A DNA stretch of 64,000 bases, taken from positions 33,782 to 97,781 of the forward strand of contig JBFWSW010000011.1 in NCBI GenBank assembly GCA_050248155.1, written 5' to 3'. Below the pieces are notes generated by a model. It ran no database searches. It was not told the origin of the DNA and worked only from the letters and a program-made list of their open reading frames with translations. Source of the DNA: VFMC01 sp050248155. GTDB lineage: Bacteria; Actinomycetota; Acidimicrobiia; Acidimicrobiales; Ilumatobacteraceae. Position numbers and translations under genes: made by a program. Positions within the stretch are counted from its first letter, which is position 1; each line of letters opens with the position of its first letter. Of the stretch, positions 1 to 9,209 are shown in pieces.

Positions 1-2
1 TC

Positions 3-299
3 GACGTGTCGATCGGTGTGCGCCTGCTCGGCGTCGGCGTCTCGGGCTTCGGCGAGTCGGCCGAGCAGCTCAGCCTCGACGACCTCATGGCTCGGACCGC
101 CGGCGTGCGGACGGTCACGGCCGACTGGGTCACGGCATCGGGCACGATCGACGCGATCCGTGAGCGATTCGGCACGTCCTCGATCGGGCCGGCGAGCTCG
201 GTGTCGGCAGATGCGCTGCGCGTGGTGCGGCCGGGAGCCCAGCAATGGGGCCCGGATCAGGTTGACCAGGATCGGGGTGGCCAGGATCGTGGCAAATAG
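3..299 (+). CDS. dinB: DNA polymerase IV, C-terminal end (partial)
   Basis: This is the last ~98 codons of a gene that begins before the window; the frame is open to the left edge and stops at TAG 297-299. The text VRLLGVGVSG followed by AIRERFGTSSIGPAS matches the end of the little-finger domain and the C-terminal tail of actinobacterial Y-family translesion polymerases. The catalytic palm domain is outside the window, so activity cannot be judged. DinB lying upstream of a DUF3040 gene and the dcw cluster is a common actinobacterial order. The call rests on tail similarity only. Confidence 0.72.
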   Translation, partial: DVSIGVRLLGVGVSGFGESAEQLSLDDLMARTAGVRTVTADWVTASGTIDAIRERFGTSSIGPASSVSADALRVVRPGAQQWGPDQVDQDRGGQDRGK

Positions 300-320
300 T
301 CGCTGCGCTCGGTGTACGCG

Positions 321-349
321 TTGTCACAGCACAAAGAAAATGGAACAAT
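321..349 (+). promoter_or_regulatory. Predicted sigma-70-type promoter of the DUF3040 gene
   Basis: TTGTCA (321-326) and AACAAT (344-349) are separated by 17 bases, a good -35/-10 pair in an otherwise GC-rich gap. It leaves a short leader that contains GAGGAG just before the ATG at 377. Confidence 0.5.
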
Positions 350-376
350 GGCGTCAACGGCCGACGAGGAGACCCC

Positions 377-709
377 ATGCCGCTCTCGGAAGACGAACAG
401 CGCATCCTTCGAGAGATCGAAGAGCAGCTCCATCGTGATCCGAACTTCGCGCGTGACCTGTCGCCGGTTCGCCGGGGATCGCGGAGGTCGCTGCTCGTCT
501 CGGTGGTCGGCGGCGTGCTCGCCGTCGCGCTGTGCGTCCTGCTCCTGACGGTCAGCCCGTTCCTCGCCTTCGCCGCGTTCCTCGGCGCGATGGCGGCGGT
601 CGTGTGGGCCGAGCGGCACGTGCGTGCGCTGGGCGACGAGGCCCTCCGGCAGGTCGCCGCGCTGCGCCGCAACGCGTCCGGCGCTGCCCGGCGCGACCAG
701 TCCGACTGA
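377..709 (+). CDS. DUF3040 family small membrane protein
   Basis: 110 aa. The N-terminus MPLSEDEQRILREIEEQL is the hallmark of actinobacterial DUF3040 proteins, followed by a basic stretch and two closely spaced hydrophobic segments (about residues 39-58 and 60-78), then a polar tail. The function of the family is unknown; it is usually a short membrane protein encoded near the dcw cluster. The ATG at 377 is preceded by GAGGAG at about 8 bases and by a plausible promoter. Its stop lies 6 bases from the stop of the convergent tgpA gene. Confidence 0.85.
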   Translation: MPLSEDEQRILREIEEQLHRDPNFARDLSPVRRGSRRSLLVSVVGGVLAVALCVLLLTVSPFLAFAAFLGAMAAVVWAERHVRALGDEALRQVAALRRNASGAARRDQSD

Positions 710-715
710 CGCTCG

Positions 716-3010
716 CTACTGCGCCTCCGCCCGGCTGCTCTGGCTCCGAGGTCCGCGGACGCGCTCACCCACCAACCGCTGACGCACGAGTCGGGGGTCG
801 ACCCGGGTGAGGATGCGGGTGTACCAGGGCATCCGTTCGCGGCTCGAGTCGTCGAGGTGCGTCCGCAGCACCGCCGCACGCAGCGCTGCAGGCTCGCCCA
901 CTCCGTCGGGTGAGTAGATCGCTCGGGTGACGAACCGGGCGAGCTCGAGGATCGACCGGTGGTCGACGCCCAGCTCGCGCTCGACCTCGACGGCGTACTC
1001 GACGGGGGTCGCGCCGCCAGGCGGAGGCGCACCCGCGAGCTGCAGCGCGCCGACGGCGCCGTGCCACGCGGTGATCACCCGCTCGCTCGGTGTGGCACCC
1101 GTCCGGGTGAAGCGCCGGACGAGCGCCGGCATCGCGACCGCCCATGCCACGACGACGGCGATCGCGAGCAGGATCCACGGGACCGCGCCGTTGCTGCCGC
1201 CCGACGCGCGGCCCGACACGACCGCCACCGGCACGCTCGTGCCCGTTCGCGGCTCGGGGTTGCCTTCGAGCGGCCGGATCGTCGTCGGGGTGCCGGGGGC
1301 CAAGGTGGTCGGTGTGACGGTGGCGGCCGGTTCGTCGCTGAACTCCGTGGGGGAGTCGTCCTGCGCCTCCGGCACCCCGGTGGCGCTCTCGGCGCCGGGG
1401 GCGCCCCGCCCCGGCGTCGGCTCGAAGAGGACCCAGCCGATGCCGTCGAACCAGACCTCGGGCCATGCGTGCGCGTTGCGGCCGTACACGTGGTACACGC
1501 CGTCGCTGCCGAGCTCGCCCTTCGTGAAGCCGACCGCGACACGGGCGGGAAGGCCGATCGCCCGCGCCATCACACCGAAGGTGCCGGCGAACTGCTCGCA
1601 ATAGCCACGACGGATGCGCAGGAAGCTCAGGATCGCGTTGTCGCTGTGGCCGCTCTGCACGTTCAGGTCGTAGGTGAACTCGGTGCGGAACCAGTTCTGC
1701 AGGGCGATCGCCTTGTCGTAGGGCGTGGTCGCGTCCGCGGTGACGGCGAAGGCCTGGTCGACCACCTCCGACGGCACGCCGGAGGGCAGCTCGAGGAACT
1801 CCGGTCCCGGCGGGGCGGCCACACCGGCCGCGCGCAGCACCTCGGCCGGTGGCACGTACACGTCGGCGGCGATGTTGTAGACGTCGCCGGCCTCCAGGCT
1901 CCCCTCGTCGAGCACCAACGTGTCGGTGCTCGGCAACCACAGCAGGTCGGTCTGCGCAGTTCGGATCGGACGGAACGCGGTGGGCACGAGCTCGCCGCCC
2001 AGCTTGCCGATCTTGATCTGCTGCTGGACGATCTGCGACTGCGGGAAGGTGGCGTTCAGCTCGCCGTCGGCGGACTGCAGGCTGCTGTCGGGCAGGCTCC
2101 ACGTCGTGCCGTCGAACTGGGTGAGGCCGCTCGCTCGCCAGTACCGCCCGGCGGACGCCGAGACGGTGAACATCTCGGTGTTCCGGCGGTTGACGAGCTG
2201 CGAGCGGATGTCGACGAGCGGGTTGAGCACGCTCGTGACGTCGCTGTCCGATTGCCGGGTGTCGAGCAACGGCTCGGATCCCGCACCGGGCACCAGGGGG
2301 CCGAGCACACCAGCGCCGAGCGCCGCGACCAGTGCGCACATGGCCGTGGCGGGCAGGGCTGCCCCCACTGCCCGGCGGCGGCGGCCGAGCCACGACTCCG
2401 TGCCCCCGCCGTGCAGGGCCCGCAGGACGGCGACGACCACGAGCGCGGCTGCGAACCACGCCGATGCGACCGTGATCCGGTTGCGCTCGGTGCCGAGCGC
2501 CGCGGTGAAGACGAACAGCACGCCGGCGGGCACCACGGCTTCGGCGCGGCCGTAGGCGCGGAACGCGAACGCGTCGGCGAACATCGCCACGAGACCGATG
2601 CCGAGCGCGGCGGCGATCAGGAAGCCCCCCTCACTCGGGACCGGTGCGACCGCCGAGGGGAACTGCGACCACACGAGCCGCAGATCGAGGCGCATGAACC
2701 GCAGCGTGTCTCCCGACGGCAGCACGACGTGGAGGGTGTCGCGGTAGAAGAGCAGCGCGAGGAGCTCGATCACGACGAGCAGCACGATCGGCATGGCCAC
2801 GATGCCGGGCACGCGTGCGATGCGCAGCACGATGCTGACCGCGTGGACGCCCACGACCATCACCAGCAGCGAGCGCAGGAACACCCAATCGGCGAACACG
2901 CGACACATCGCGATCGCGGTGATCGCGCTGAGCAGCAGCAGCACGACGCTGGCGATGATGTGGTCGGCGTCGGTCGGTCGGGCCCGGCGTGGGCTGCGCG
3001 CGCTCGTCAT
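716..3010 (-). CDS. tgpA: Transglutaminase-like membrane protein (TgpA/DUF3488 family)
   Basis: 764 aa from the ATG at 3010. The N-terminal ~240 residues carry several hydrophobic helices (TgpA N-terminal domain), followed by an extracytoplasmic region with a transglutaminase core. The catalytic Cys is in RRGYCEQFAG (about residue 470) and the His in NAHAWPEVWFDG (about 516). A Pro/Thr-rich stretch, a final membrane helix (about 605-625) and a DUF4129-like C-terminal domain follow. The frame is open further upstream, but the ATG at 3010 overlaps the DUF58 stop as ATGA, so coupled translation fixes the start. It is the third gene of a moxR-DUF58-tgpA operon, a widespread unit of unknown physiological substrate; a role at the cell envelope is inferred. 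Confidence 0.88.
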   Translation of the reverse strand: MTSARSPRRARPTDADHIIASVVLLLLSAITAIAMCRVFADWVFLRSLLVMVVGVHAVSIVLRIARVPGIVAMPIVLLVVIELLALLFYRDTLHVVLPSGDTLRFMRLDLRLVWSQFPSAVAPVPSEGGFLIAAALGIGLVAMFADAFAFRAYGRAEAVVPAGVLFVFTAALGTERNRITVASAWFAAALVVVAVLRALHGGGTESWLGRRRRAVGAALPATAMCALVAALGAGVLGPLVPGAGSEPLLDTRQSDSDVTSVLNPLVDIRSQLVNRRNTEMFTVSASAGRYWRASGLTQFDGTTWSLPDSSLQSADGELNATFPQSQIVQQQIKIGKLGGELVPTAFRPIRTAQTDLLWLPSTDTLVLDEGSLEAGDVYNIAADVYVPPAEVLRAAGVAAPPGPEFLELPSGVPSEVVDQAFAVTADATTPYDKAIALQNWFRTEFTYDLNVQSGHSDNAILSFLRIRRGYCEQFAGTFGVMARAIGLPARVAVGFTKGELGSDGVYHVYGRNAHAWPEVWFDGIGWVLFEPTPGRGAPGAESATGVPEAQDDSPTEFSDEPAATVTPTTLAPGTPTTIRPLEGNPEPRTGTSVPVAVVSGRASGGSNGAVPWILLAIAVVVAWAVAMPALVRRFTRTGATPSERVITAWHGAVGALQLAGAPPPGGATPVEYAVEVERELGVDHRSILELARFVTRAIYSPDGVGEPAALRAAVLRTHLDDSSRERMPWYTRILTRVDPRLVRQRLVGERVRGPRSQSSRAEAQ

Positions 3011-4175
3011 CCGACTGCCTCGTACGCGCTCGGGAGGCGAGGCCCTCCCGCGAGGTTGCCGGTGAGCGCGGCCCACGACTCGGCGAACGCGTCGGGAGTC
3101 GACGCGTCGACGACGAACCGGGTGCCACGGACGGCGGCGCCCGACTGGGACGTCACGACGACGAGGGTGTCCTCCGGACCGATCGAGCTGCGCATCTCGG
3201 CTGCTCGCGCGCTGGCCGCCGTCGACGTGACGAGCACGACGAGACCCAGGCCCTCTCCGGACTTCAGCGGGGGCATGACGCCGCCCGCGTGGTCGCCCGG
3301 TTGCACGGTGGCGAGCCAGCGCAGCGCGATCGGGGCGACGTCGTGGCCGCGCAGGTCGGTGTCGAGCGCGACGAGGCGTGTGTTCAGGCCGGCTGCGGCA
3401 GCGCCTGTCACGAGGCTGGCCGCGGCCGACACCGCCCGCTCGAACCCGTCGCTGTCGTACGCGCCGGCATCGGTGTCGAGCACCACCGAGCACCGCTTGA
3501 CCCCCTCGAGCGCCGTCTCCTTCACGATGAGGTCGTTCGACCGTGCCGATGCCTTCCAGCTGATCCGGCGGAGGTCGTCACCCTGCACGTACTCGCGCAA
3601 CGAGTGGAACTCGCTGCCCGACTGGCCGTGTGCCTTCAACCGCAGGTGGTCGCCGAGCCGGCCCGACGAACCGCCGAGCGCGAAGCGGACGGGATGGTGC
3701 TGCGGCATGACGAGCAGCTCGCTCGAGCCGGGGATGACGAACGTGCGCGACGCGAGACCGAGGACGTCACGGCGGCGGGCCCGCATCGGCCCGACGCGCA
3801 CGATCCCGCGGCCGGAGGTGGGCAACCGGTACGCCGCGGTCGACCGCTCGCGGGGGCGCAGCGGGGCGAGGTTCATGGTGGCGCCACCGGAGCTGCCGAC
3901 GGGCTCCCACAGCTGGACGACCGGGCTGCGTCGCGAGCCGGCGTTGGCGATCTGGATGTCGACGCGCGCAGCATCGCCCGCCTGCACGGTGGACGGGTCG
4001 ATGAGCCGGCGGACGGCGAGACGTGGCGGAGTGCGCGAGAGGGTGACCACCGCGACCAGGATCGCCGCGCCGATCCCGGCGCCCAGGACGAAGAGCTCGA
4101 CGATCCCGAAGACGCGGCCGATGACGAACGCCGCGATCGCCAGCGCGATCGCGCCCCACCCGCTGCGGGTGAGCA

Positions 4176-4176
<1 letters not shown>
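3007..4176 (-). CDS. DUF58 domain-containing protein
   Basis: 389 aa, GTG start at 4176, overlapping the moxR stop by one base. Two hydrophobic segments lie near the N-terminus (about 8-45), followed by a beta-rich region and the DUF58 signature SEFHSLREYVQGDDLRRISW (about 190-210) with the usual WKASAR continuation. The remainder resembles a vWA-type fold. DUF58 proteins are encoded almost always beside MoxR ATPases and TgpA-type transglutaminases and probably form a membrane complex with them; the biochemical role is not established. The stop overlaps the tgpA start. Confidence 0.88.
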
Positions 4177-5177
<1,001 letters not shown>

Positions 5178-5253
5178 GACGAGCAGAGTAGACGTCCTGA
5201 GGTCGATGCGTGCCGCGGACAGTGGTCGTCGTGGAGCGGATACTGTCGGCAGC
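5178..5253. promoter_or_regulatory. Divergent leaderless promoter region, moxR / ROK kinase
   Basis: On the minus strand TACTCT (5190-5185) lies 7 bases before the moxR ATG. On the plus strand TACTGT (5241-5246) lies 7 bases before the GTG of the ROK gene. Both fit TANNNT -10 boxes positioned so that the start codon is at or next to +1. No -35 consensus is evident. Confidence 0.5.
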
Positions 5254-6168
5254 GTGCCGGATCTGTACCTCGCGATCGACATCGGCGGCACCAAGCTCAC
5301 CGCCGGAGTCGTCGACGAGCGGGGCACCGTCGTCATCCGCGACCGGGTCCCCACCCCTCCTCGCGACGTCTGGCCGGCACTCGCGCGACTGGTGAAGCGC
5401 GTGGTCGCCGCGTCGCCGGTGCCACCGGTCGCGTGTGGCGTCGGGTGCGGCGGGCCGCTCGTGCCGTCAGAGGGGCTCGTGTCGCCGCTGTACATCCCCT
5501 CGTGGCGGGGGTTCGCGCTGCGTGATCTGCTGGTCGAGCTCACCGGGTTGCCGACCGTGGTCGACACCGACGCCAAGGCGATCGCGTCGGGCGAGGCGTG
5601 GCACGGGGCCGGCCAAGGCGTCGACGACTTCATCGGTGTCGTGGTCGCGACCGGAGTGGGCGGGGGCATCGTCTCGCGAGGCCGGCTGCTGCAGGGCCGC
5701 ATGGGCAACGCCGGCCACATCGGCCACATCGTCGTCGAACCCGACGGTCGGCCCTGCGCCTGCGGGGGCTTCGGTTGCCTCGACGCGTACTGCAGCAGAC
5801 AGGCGATCGAGCTCGAGACAGGTCGCGCCGCGCAACGGGCGCCCCGCGCCATCATCGAGCGCACCGGCACGCTCGTCGGCCGCGCGCTCGTCTCGGTCGG
5901 CGCGCTGGTCGATCTGCAGCTCGCCGTCATCGGCGGCACGTTGGCGCTGGGGTACGGCGAGCCGTTCTTCGACGCCGTTCGCCACGAGGTGTCGTCCCGG
6001 GCGGGTCTCTCGTACCTGCAGGGCTTCACCGTGGTGCCGGTCTCGCTCGGTCATCACGCACCACTCGTCGGCGCCGCGGCACTGGCCGGCTGGGCGCCGG
6101 CCCGGCTGGCCTCGACGCCGCCGGGGACCGCTGCGCACGCTGCGAACGTGCCGGCTACCGCGCGGTAA
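5254..6168 (+). CDS. ROK family sugar kinase (glucokinase-like)
   Basis: 304 aa from the GTG at 5254. The phosphate-binding loop AIDIGGTKLTAGVVDERG is at residues 5-22. The catalytic region contains DTDAKAIASGEAWHGAG, and the zinc motif GHIVVEPDGRPCACGGFGCL (about 155-176) has the three Cys and the His expected of ROK kinases. The usual Glu after GCL is Asp here. The family phosphorylates glucose, N-acetyl sugars or similar substrates; some members are transcription repressors, but no N-terminal helix-turn-helix is present, so a kinase is favoured. The exact sugar is not determinable. The stop TAA is part of a putative -10 for the next gene. Confidence 0.87.
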   Translation: MPDLYLAIDIGGTKLTAGVVDERGTVVIRDRVPTPPRDVWPALARLVKRVVAASPVPPVACGVGCGGPLVPSEGLVSPLYIPSWRGFALRDLLVELTGLPTVVDTDAKAIASGEAWHGAGQGVDDFIGVVVATGVGGGIVSRGRLLQGRMGNAGHIGHIVVEPDGRPCACGGFGCLDAYCSRQAIELETGRAAQRAPRAIIERTGTLVGRALVSVGALVDLQLAVIGGTLALGYGEPFFDAVRHEVSSRAGLSYLQGFTVVPVSLGHHAPLVGAAALAGWAPARLASTPPGTAAHAANVPATAR

Positions 6169-6171
6169 CGT
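6166..6171 (+). promoter_or_regulatory. TAACGT -10 element before the acyl-CoA dehydrogenase gene
   Basis: TAACGT ends 6 bases before the ATG at 6178, the spacing expected if transcription starts on the A of the start codon. It includes the ROK stop codon, so the gene could also simply be read through from ROK. Confidence 0.4.
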
Positions 6172-6177
6172 CCCGGC

Positions 6178-7392
6178 ATGCGACCCGTCTACACCGCAGA
6201 CGCCGAGGCCTACCGCGAGAAGGTGCACGCGTTCCTGGCCGAGCAGCTCCCCAGCACCTGGCGAGGCATCGGTCAGCTGGAGGGCGACGAGCTCACGTCC
6301 TTCGTCACCGAGTGGCGAGCGACCCTCTTCACGGCCGGGTACCTGGCCCCGGGATGGCCGGTCGAGTACGGCGGCGCGGGCCTGTCCGCGCTCGAGCAGG
6401 TGATCATCGCCGAGGAGTTCGCCAAGGCCGGGGTGCCGACGGGTGGGCCCAACGACGTGTTCGGCATCCAGATGCTCGGCAACACCTTGCTGCAGTGGGG
6501 CACCGACGAGCAGAAGCGCCACTACCTGCCGCGCATCTTGTCGGGCGAGGACACCTGGTGCCAGGGCTACTCCGAACCCGATGCCGGGAGCGACCTGTCC
6601 AACCTCGCGCTCCGCGGCACGCTCGACGGCGATCAGTGGATCCTCAACGGCCAGAAGATCTGGACGTCCGCCGGTCACCTCGCCGACCACATCTTCACCC
6701 TCGTGCGCACCGACCCCGACGCCCCGCGGCACAAGGGCATCTCGTTCATCCTCGTCGACATGCGCCAGCCCGGCATCGAGGTGCGCCCGATCAAGATGAT
6801 CTCCGGCGAGAGCGAGTTCAACGAGGTCTTCTACACCGATGCGACCGCGCCGCGATCCGAGGTCGTCGGTGGCGTGAACAACGGCTGGGCGGTGGCGATG
6901 ACGCTGCTCGGCTTCGAGCGTGGCGAGGCCGCGGCGACGATGCCGATCCGCTTCCAGGCCGAGCTCGATCGCTTGCTGCTGCTCGCGAAGGAACGCGGTG
7001 TCGCCGACGACCCGCGCATCCGCCAGCGCCTCGCGTCGTGCTACGCGAAGGTGCAGATCATGCGCTACAACGGGATGCGGGTGCTCACCCGGTTCCTCGG
7101 TGGGCACCACCCGGGTCCCGACGGCGCGATCTCGAAGCTCTACTGGAGCGAGTACCACAAGGAGGTCACCGAGCTGTCGATCGACATCCTCGGCGCCGAC
7201 GCGATGGTGCCGTCGGGTCGCAAGCCGTCGTCGGCGTTCCAGGCCGACGACGCCGGCGCCCCGAACAGCTCGTGGAGCTGGGTGGGCACGTTCCTGAACG
7301 CCCGCGCCGGCACCATCTACGCAGGCTCGTCGCAGATCCAGCGGAACATCATCGGCGAGATGGTGCTCGGCTTGCCGAAGGAGCCCCGCTGA
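6178..7392 (+). CDS. Acyl-CoA dehydrogenase family protein
   Basis: 404 aa, a normal length for the family. Conserved blocks include WPVEYGGAGLSALEQ, the flavin/substrate signature CQGYSEPDAGSDL (about 129-141), GQKIWTSAGHLADH, and the C-terminal AGTIYAGSSQIQRNIIGE. These place it in the FAD-dependent acyl-CoA dehydrogenase superfamily, close to the actinobacterial FadE-type enzymes that act on fatty acids or sterol side chains. The C-terminal signature lacks an obvious catalytic Glu in the classical position, so chain specificity is not assigned. It lies 9 bases after the ROK kinase gene; no functional link is evident. Confidence 0.9.
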   Translation: MRPVYTADAEAYREKVHAFLAEQLPSTWRGIGQLEGDELTSFVTEWRATLFTAGYLAPGWPVEYGGAGLSALEQVIIAEEFAKAGVPTGGPNDVFGIQMLGNTLLQWGTDEQKRHYLPRILSGEDTWCQGYSEPDAGSDLSNLALRGTLDGDQWILNGQKIWTSAGHLADHIFTLVRTDPDAPRHKGISFILVDMRQPGIEVRPIKMISGESEFNEVFYTDATAPRSEVVGGVNNGWAVAMTLLGFERGEAAATMPIRFQAELDRLLLLAKERGVADDPRIRQRLASCYAKVQIMRYNGMRVLTRFLGGHHPGPDGAISKLYWSEYHKEVTELSIDILGADAMVPSGRKPSSAFQADDAGAPNSSWSWVGTFLNARAGTIYAGSSQIQRNIIGEMVLGLPKEPR

Positions 7393-7412
7393 GCGGGCGA
7401 GCCGGTGCGTGG

Positions 7413-7643
7413 CTGCGCGTCGGTGCAGCCATCGCTCGCCGACCCCGGCTGTGGCCGACCGCGGTCGTGCAGCTCCGGCGCACGGCAGCACCCGGCTGGT
7501 GGCGGCATCGCCCGTTCATGCCGCTGCCCGCGCCCGAATATCTGCGGTTCCGGCTGATCACCCAGTACGGTGACGCCGATCATCAGCCCGTGCCCGCCGA
7601 TGTGCTGAACTACCTGCTGTGGTGCAAACGAGCGGGTTCGTGA
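7413..7643 (+). CDS. Small conserved actinobacterial protein, start uncertain
   Basis: 76 aa as drawn, ending TGA 7641-7643. The text RRPRLWPTAVVQLRR, GWWRHRPFMPLP, YLRFRLITQYGDADHQP and DVLNYLLWCKR resembles small proteins I recall from actinobacterial and acidimicrobial genomes that are often encoded beside other genes of this kind; their function is unknown to me. The frame has no ATG or GTG upstream of the conserved RRPRLW block: the choices are CTG 7413 (used here), GTG 7467 or ATG 7518, the latter two cutting into the recognisable part. It may be translationally coupled to the preceding gene. Confidence 0.5.
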   Translation: MRVGAAIARRPRLWPTAVVQLRRTAAPGWWRHRPFMPLPAPEYLRFRLITQYGDADHQPVPADVLNYLLWCKRAGS

Positions 7644-7687
7644 TAGCCGGCGGTCGAAACGCCGCGTCGGCACGACCAGAGGGTCGC

Positions 7688-7693
7688 TAGGGT
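7688..7693 (+). promoter_or_regulatory. TAGGGT -10 element of the HNH gene
   Basis: TAGGGT is followed by 7 bases and then the ATG at 7701, consistent with leaderless transcription; no Shine-Dalgarno sequence is present. Confidence 0.45.
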
Positions 7694-7700
7694 CGCTCCG

Positions 7701-8198
7701 ATGAGCAGCGCGCTGGTCCTGAACGCCACGTACGAGCCGCTGTCCGTCGTGCCCACCCGCCGAGCCGCGTGCCTCGTGCTGGCCGACAAGGCCGACGTCA
7801 TCGAAGACGACGGGACGGTGATGCGCTCCGAGACGCTCGTGGTCCCGCGCCCACTGGTCATCCGTCTCCGCTACGTCGTCAAGGTGCCGTACCACCGCCG
7901 CACGGCGCTGTCGCGCCGGGCGGTGTTCGCCCGTGACGACCACCGGTGCCAGTACTGCGGCAGCGCAGCCGACTCGATCGACCACATCCTCCCGCGCTCG
8001 CGCGGTGGCCTGCACGCGTGGGAGAACGTGGCCGCGGCCTGTCGCCCGTGCAACCTCTCGAAGCGCGACCGGACCCCCGACGAGGCAGGGATGCAGCTGG
8101 CTCGCACCCCCCACGTCCCCCGCGAGCTGGCATGGGTGACGATCTCCGTCGCGCGGGTGCCGGAGGCCTGGAAGCCCTACCTCGCCAAGGCGAGCTGA
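7701..8198 (+). CDS. HNH endonuclease domain protein
   Basis: 165 aa. A C-terminal-half HNH fold is clear: CQYCG (about 82-86) with a matching CRPC supplies four Cys zinc ligands, and DHILPRSRGG plus ENVAAACRPCN gives the DH...N...(H/N) beta-beta-alpha metal core. The first ~75 residues (LVLNATYEPLSVVPTRRA) match the N-terminal extension of a very common actinobacterial and cyanobacterial family of stand-alone HNH proteins. The nuclease fold is known; the biological target is not. It is followed after 12 bases by the lipoate-ligase-like gene, probably in one transcript. Confidence 0.88.
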   Translation: MSSALVLNATYEPLSVVPTRRAACLVLADKADVIEDDGTVMRSETLVVPRPLVIRLRYVVKVPYHRRTALSRRAVFARDDHRCQYCGSAADSIDHILPRSRGGLHAWENVAAACRPCNLSKRDRTPDEAGMQLARTPHVPRELAWVTISVARVPEAWKPYLAKAS

Positions 8199-8210
8199 GC
8201 CACCGCCGTC

Positions 8211-8909
8211 GTGGCGTCCGACCCGCAGCGCTGGACGATCGAGCACCATCGCGGCTCGGCCCGCGAGTTCCACCTGCGCGAACCGGCGTCGTCGCATCAT
8301 GACGTCGAGCGAGCGGCGCGACGAGCAGCCTGGTGGCTCGAGGTCGACAGCGCTGCGCTGGTGCTCGGCTCCGCGCAGCCGGACACCACCGTCGATCACG
8401 ATGCCTGCCGAGCCGCCGGCGTCGAGGTGGTCAGGCGGCGCAGCGGCGGGGGAGCAGTGCTGCTCGTCCCCGGTGAGTGCGTCTGGCTCGACGTGATCGT
8501 CCCGCCGGGTGACCGGCTGTGGGACACCGATGTGGGCCACTCGATGTGGTGGCTCGGCGAGGTGTGGGCCGAGGCGCTCGTCGCGCTCGGGTGCGACGAC
8601 GTGCGGGTCCATCGCGGGCCACTGCAGCACACCGACTGGTCGCGCCTCGTGTGCTTCGACAGCCTCGGTGCCGGCGAGGTGACGGTCGGCGGCCGCAAGG
8701 CCGTCGGGATCAGCCAGCGCCGCACGCGCGAGTGGGCGCGGCTGCAGTCGTCGGTGCACCTCGCGACGGGAGACGACCCGTCGGCGCGGTTGGTGGCGCT
8801 GCTCGCCCCACCACGCCCCACCGCCGCCCAGCTGCTGCCGCCTGCCCGCATCGACGCGCCGGCCGACGCCGTGCGCGACGCAGTGACGGCCGCCCTCCTC
8901 ACTCGCTGA
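8211..8909 (+). CDS. Lipoate-protein ligase A-like protein
   Basis: 232 aa, GTG start. The motif VVRRRSGGGAVLLVPGECVW (about 72-92) is the lipoyl/biotinyl ligase motif RRxSGGGxV, and the later GGRKAVGISQRRTREWA block carries the lysine region expected in LplA. It is shorter than full E. coli LplA and looks like the stand-alone catalytic domain. Known family members attach lipoate or octanoate to E2/GcvH proteins; here substrate choice (lipoate, octanoate or transfer) is not determined. Last gene before the dcw cluster. Confidence 0.75.
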   Translation: MASDPQRWTIEHHRGSAREFHLREPASSHHDVERAARRAAWWLEVDSAALVLGSAQPDTTVDHDACRAAGVEVVRRRSGGGAVLLVPGECVWLDVIVPPGDRLWDTDVGHSMWWLGEVWAEALVALGCDDVRVHRGPLQHTDWSRLVCFDSLGAGEVTVGGRKAVGISQRRTREWARLQSSVHLATGDDPSARLVALLAPPRPTAAQLLPPARIDAPADAVRDAVTAALLTR

Positions 8910-8911
8910 CC

Positions 8912-8962
8912 GGCCGGCGAGCCCGGTCCAGGGGCGCGCGCCACGCCGGCGGGCTCCCGGCC
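8912..8962. terminator. Terminator-like hairpin after the lipoate-ligase gene
   Basis: GGCCGG-c-GAGCCC (8912-8924) pairs with GGGCTC-CCGGCC (8951-8962): 12 base pairs with one bulged C and a 26-base loop. There is no T tract, so if it terminates it does so by structure alone or with Rho. Confidence 0.35.
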
Positions 8963-9080
8963 GCGCCCGGCCTGCGACAGCCCGCGCGGTGCGCGCGAAT
9001 CCTGACGGTCTGCGCGCGTGGCGCATCGGGCCTGGTCACGACCCTCGGCTGGGGACATCAGGGCGCGTCGGGGGTGAAAG
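8963..9080. other. Intergenic GC-rich stretch before mraZ
   Basis: The whole gap from 8910 to 9209 is gene-free. Apart from the hairpin at its left end and the MraZ box/promoter region at its right end, I see only GC-rich sequence with short self-complementary runs and no convincing reading frame. Confidence 0.5.
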
Positions 9081-9137
9081 TGGGGAGAATGGTTGACATG
9101 TGGGGGGAAATGGGGGGAGAATGGGGGCCACGTGGGG
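9081..9137 (+). promoter_or_regulatory. MraZ operator: phased TGGGG boxes over the dcw promoter
   Basis: TGGGG occurs at 9081, 9101, 9111, 9122 and 9133, with steps of 20, 10, 11 and 11 bases, so all sit on one face of the helix. MraZ of E. coli is known to bind TGGGN repeats separated by 5-base spacers. A TTGACA (9093-9098) and GAGAAT (9117-9122) with 18-base spacing lie within the array, so binding would cover the promoter. This fits autorepression of the dcw operon by MraZ. Confidence 0.75.
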
Positions 9138-9209
9138 AGCGGTCAGCCGGCCATTCGGCACCCCAACGAGGCAGGCATGGCAGGCAGGCATGGAGGCAGG
9201 TGAGATCGG

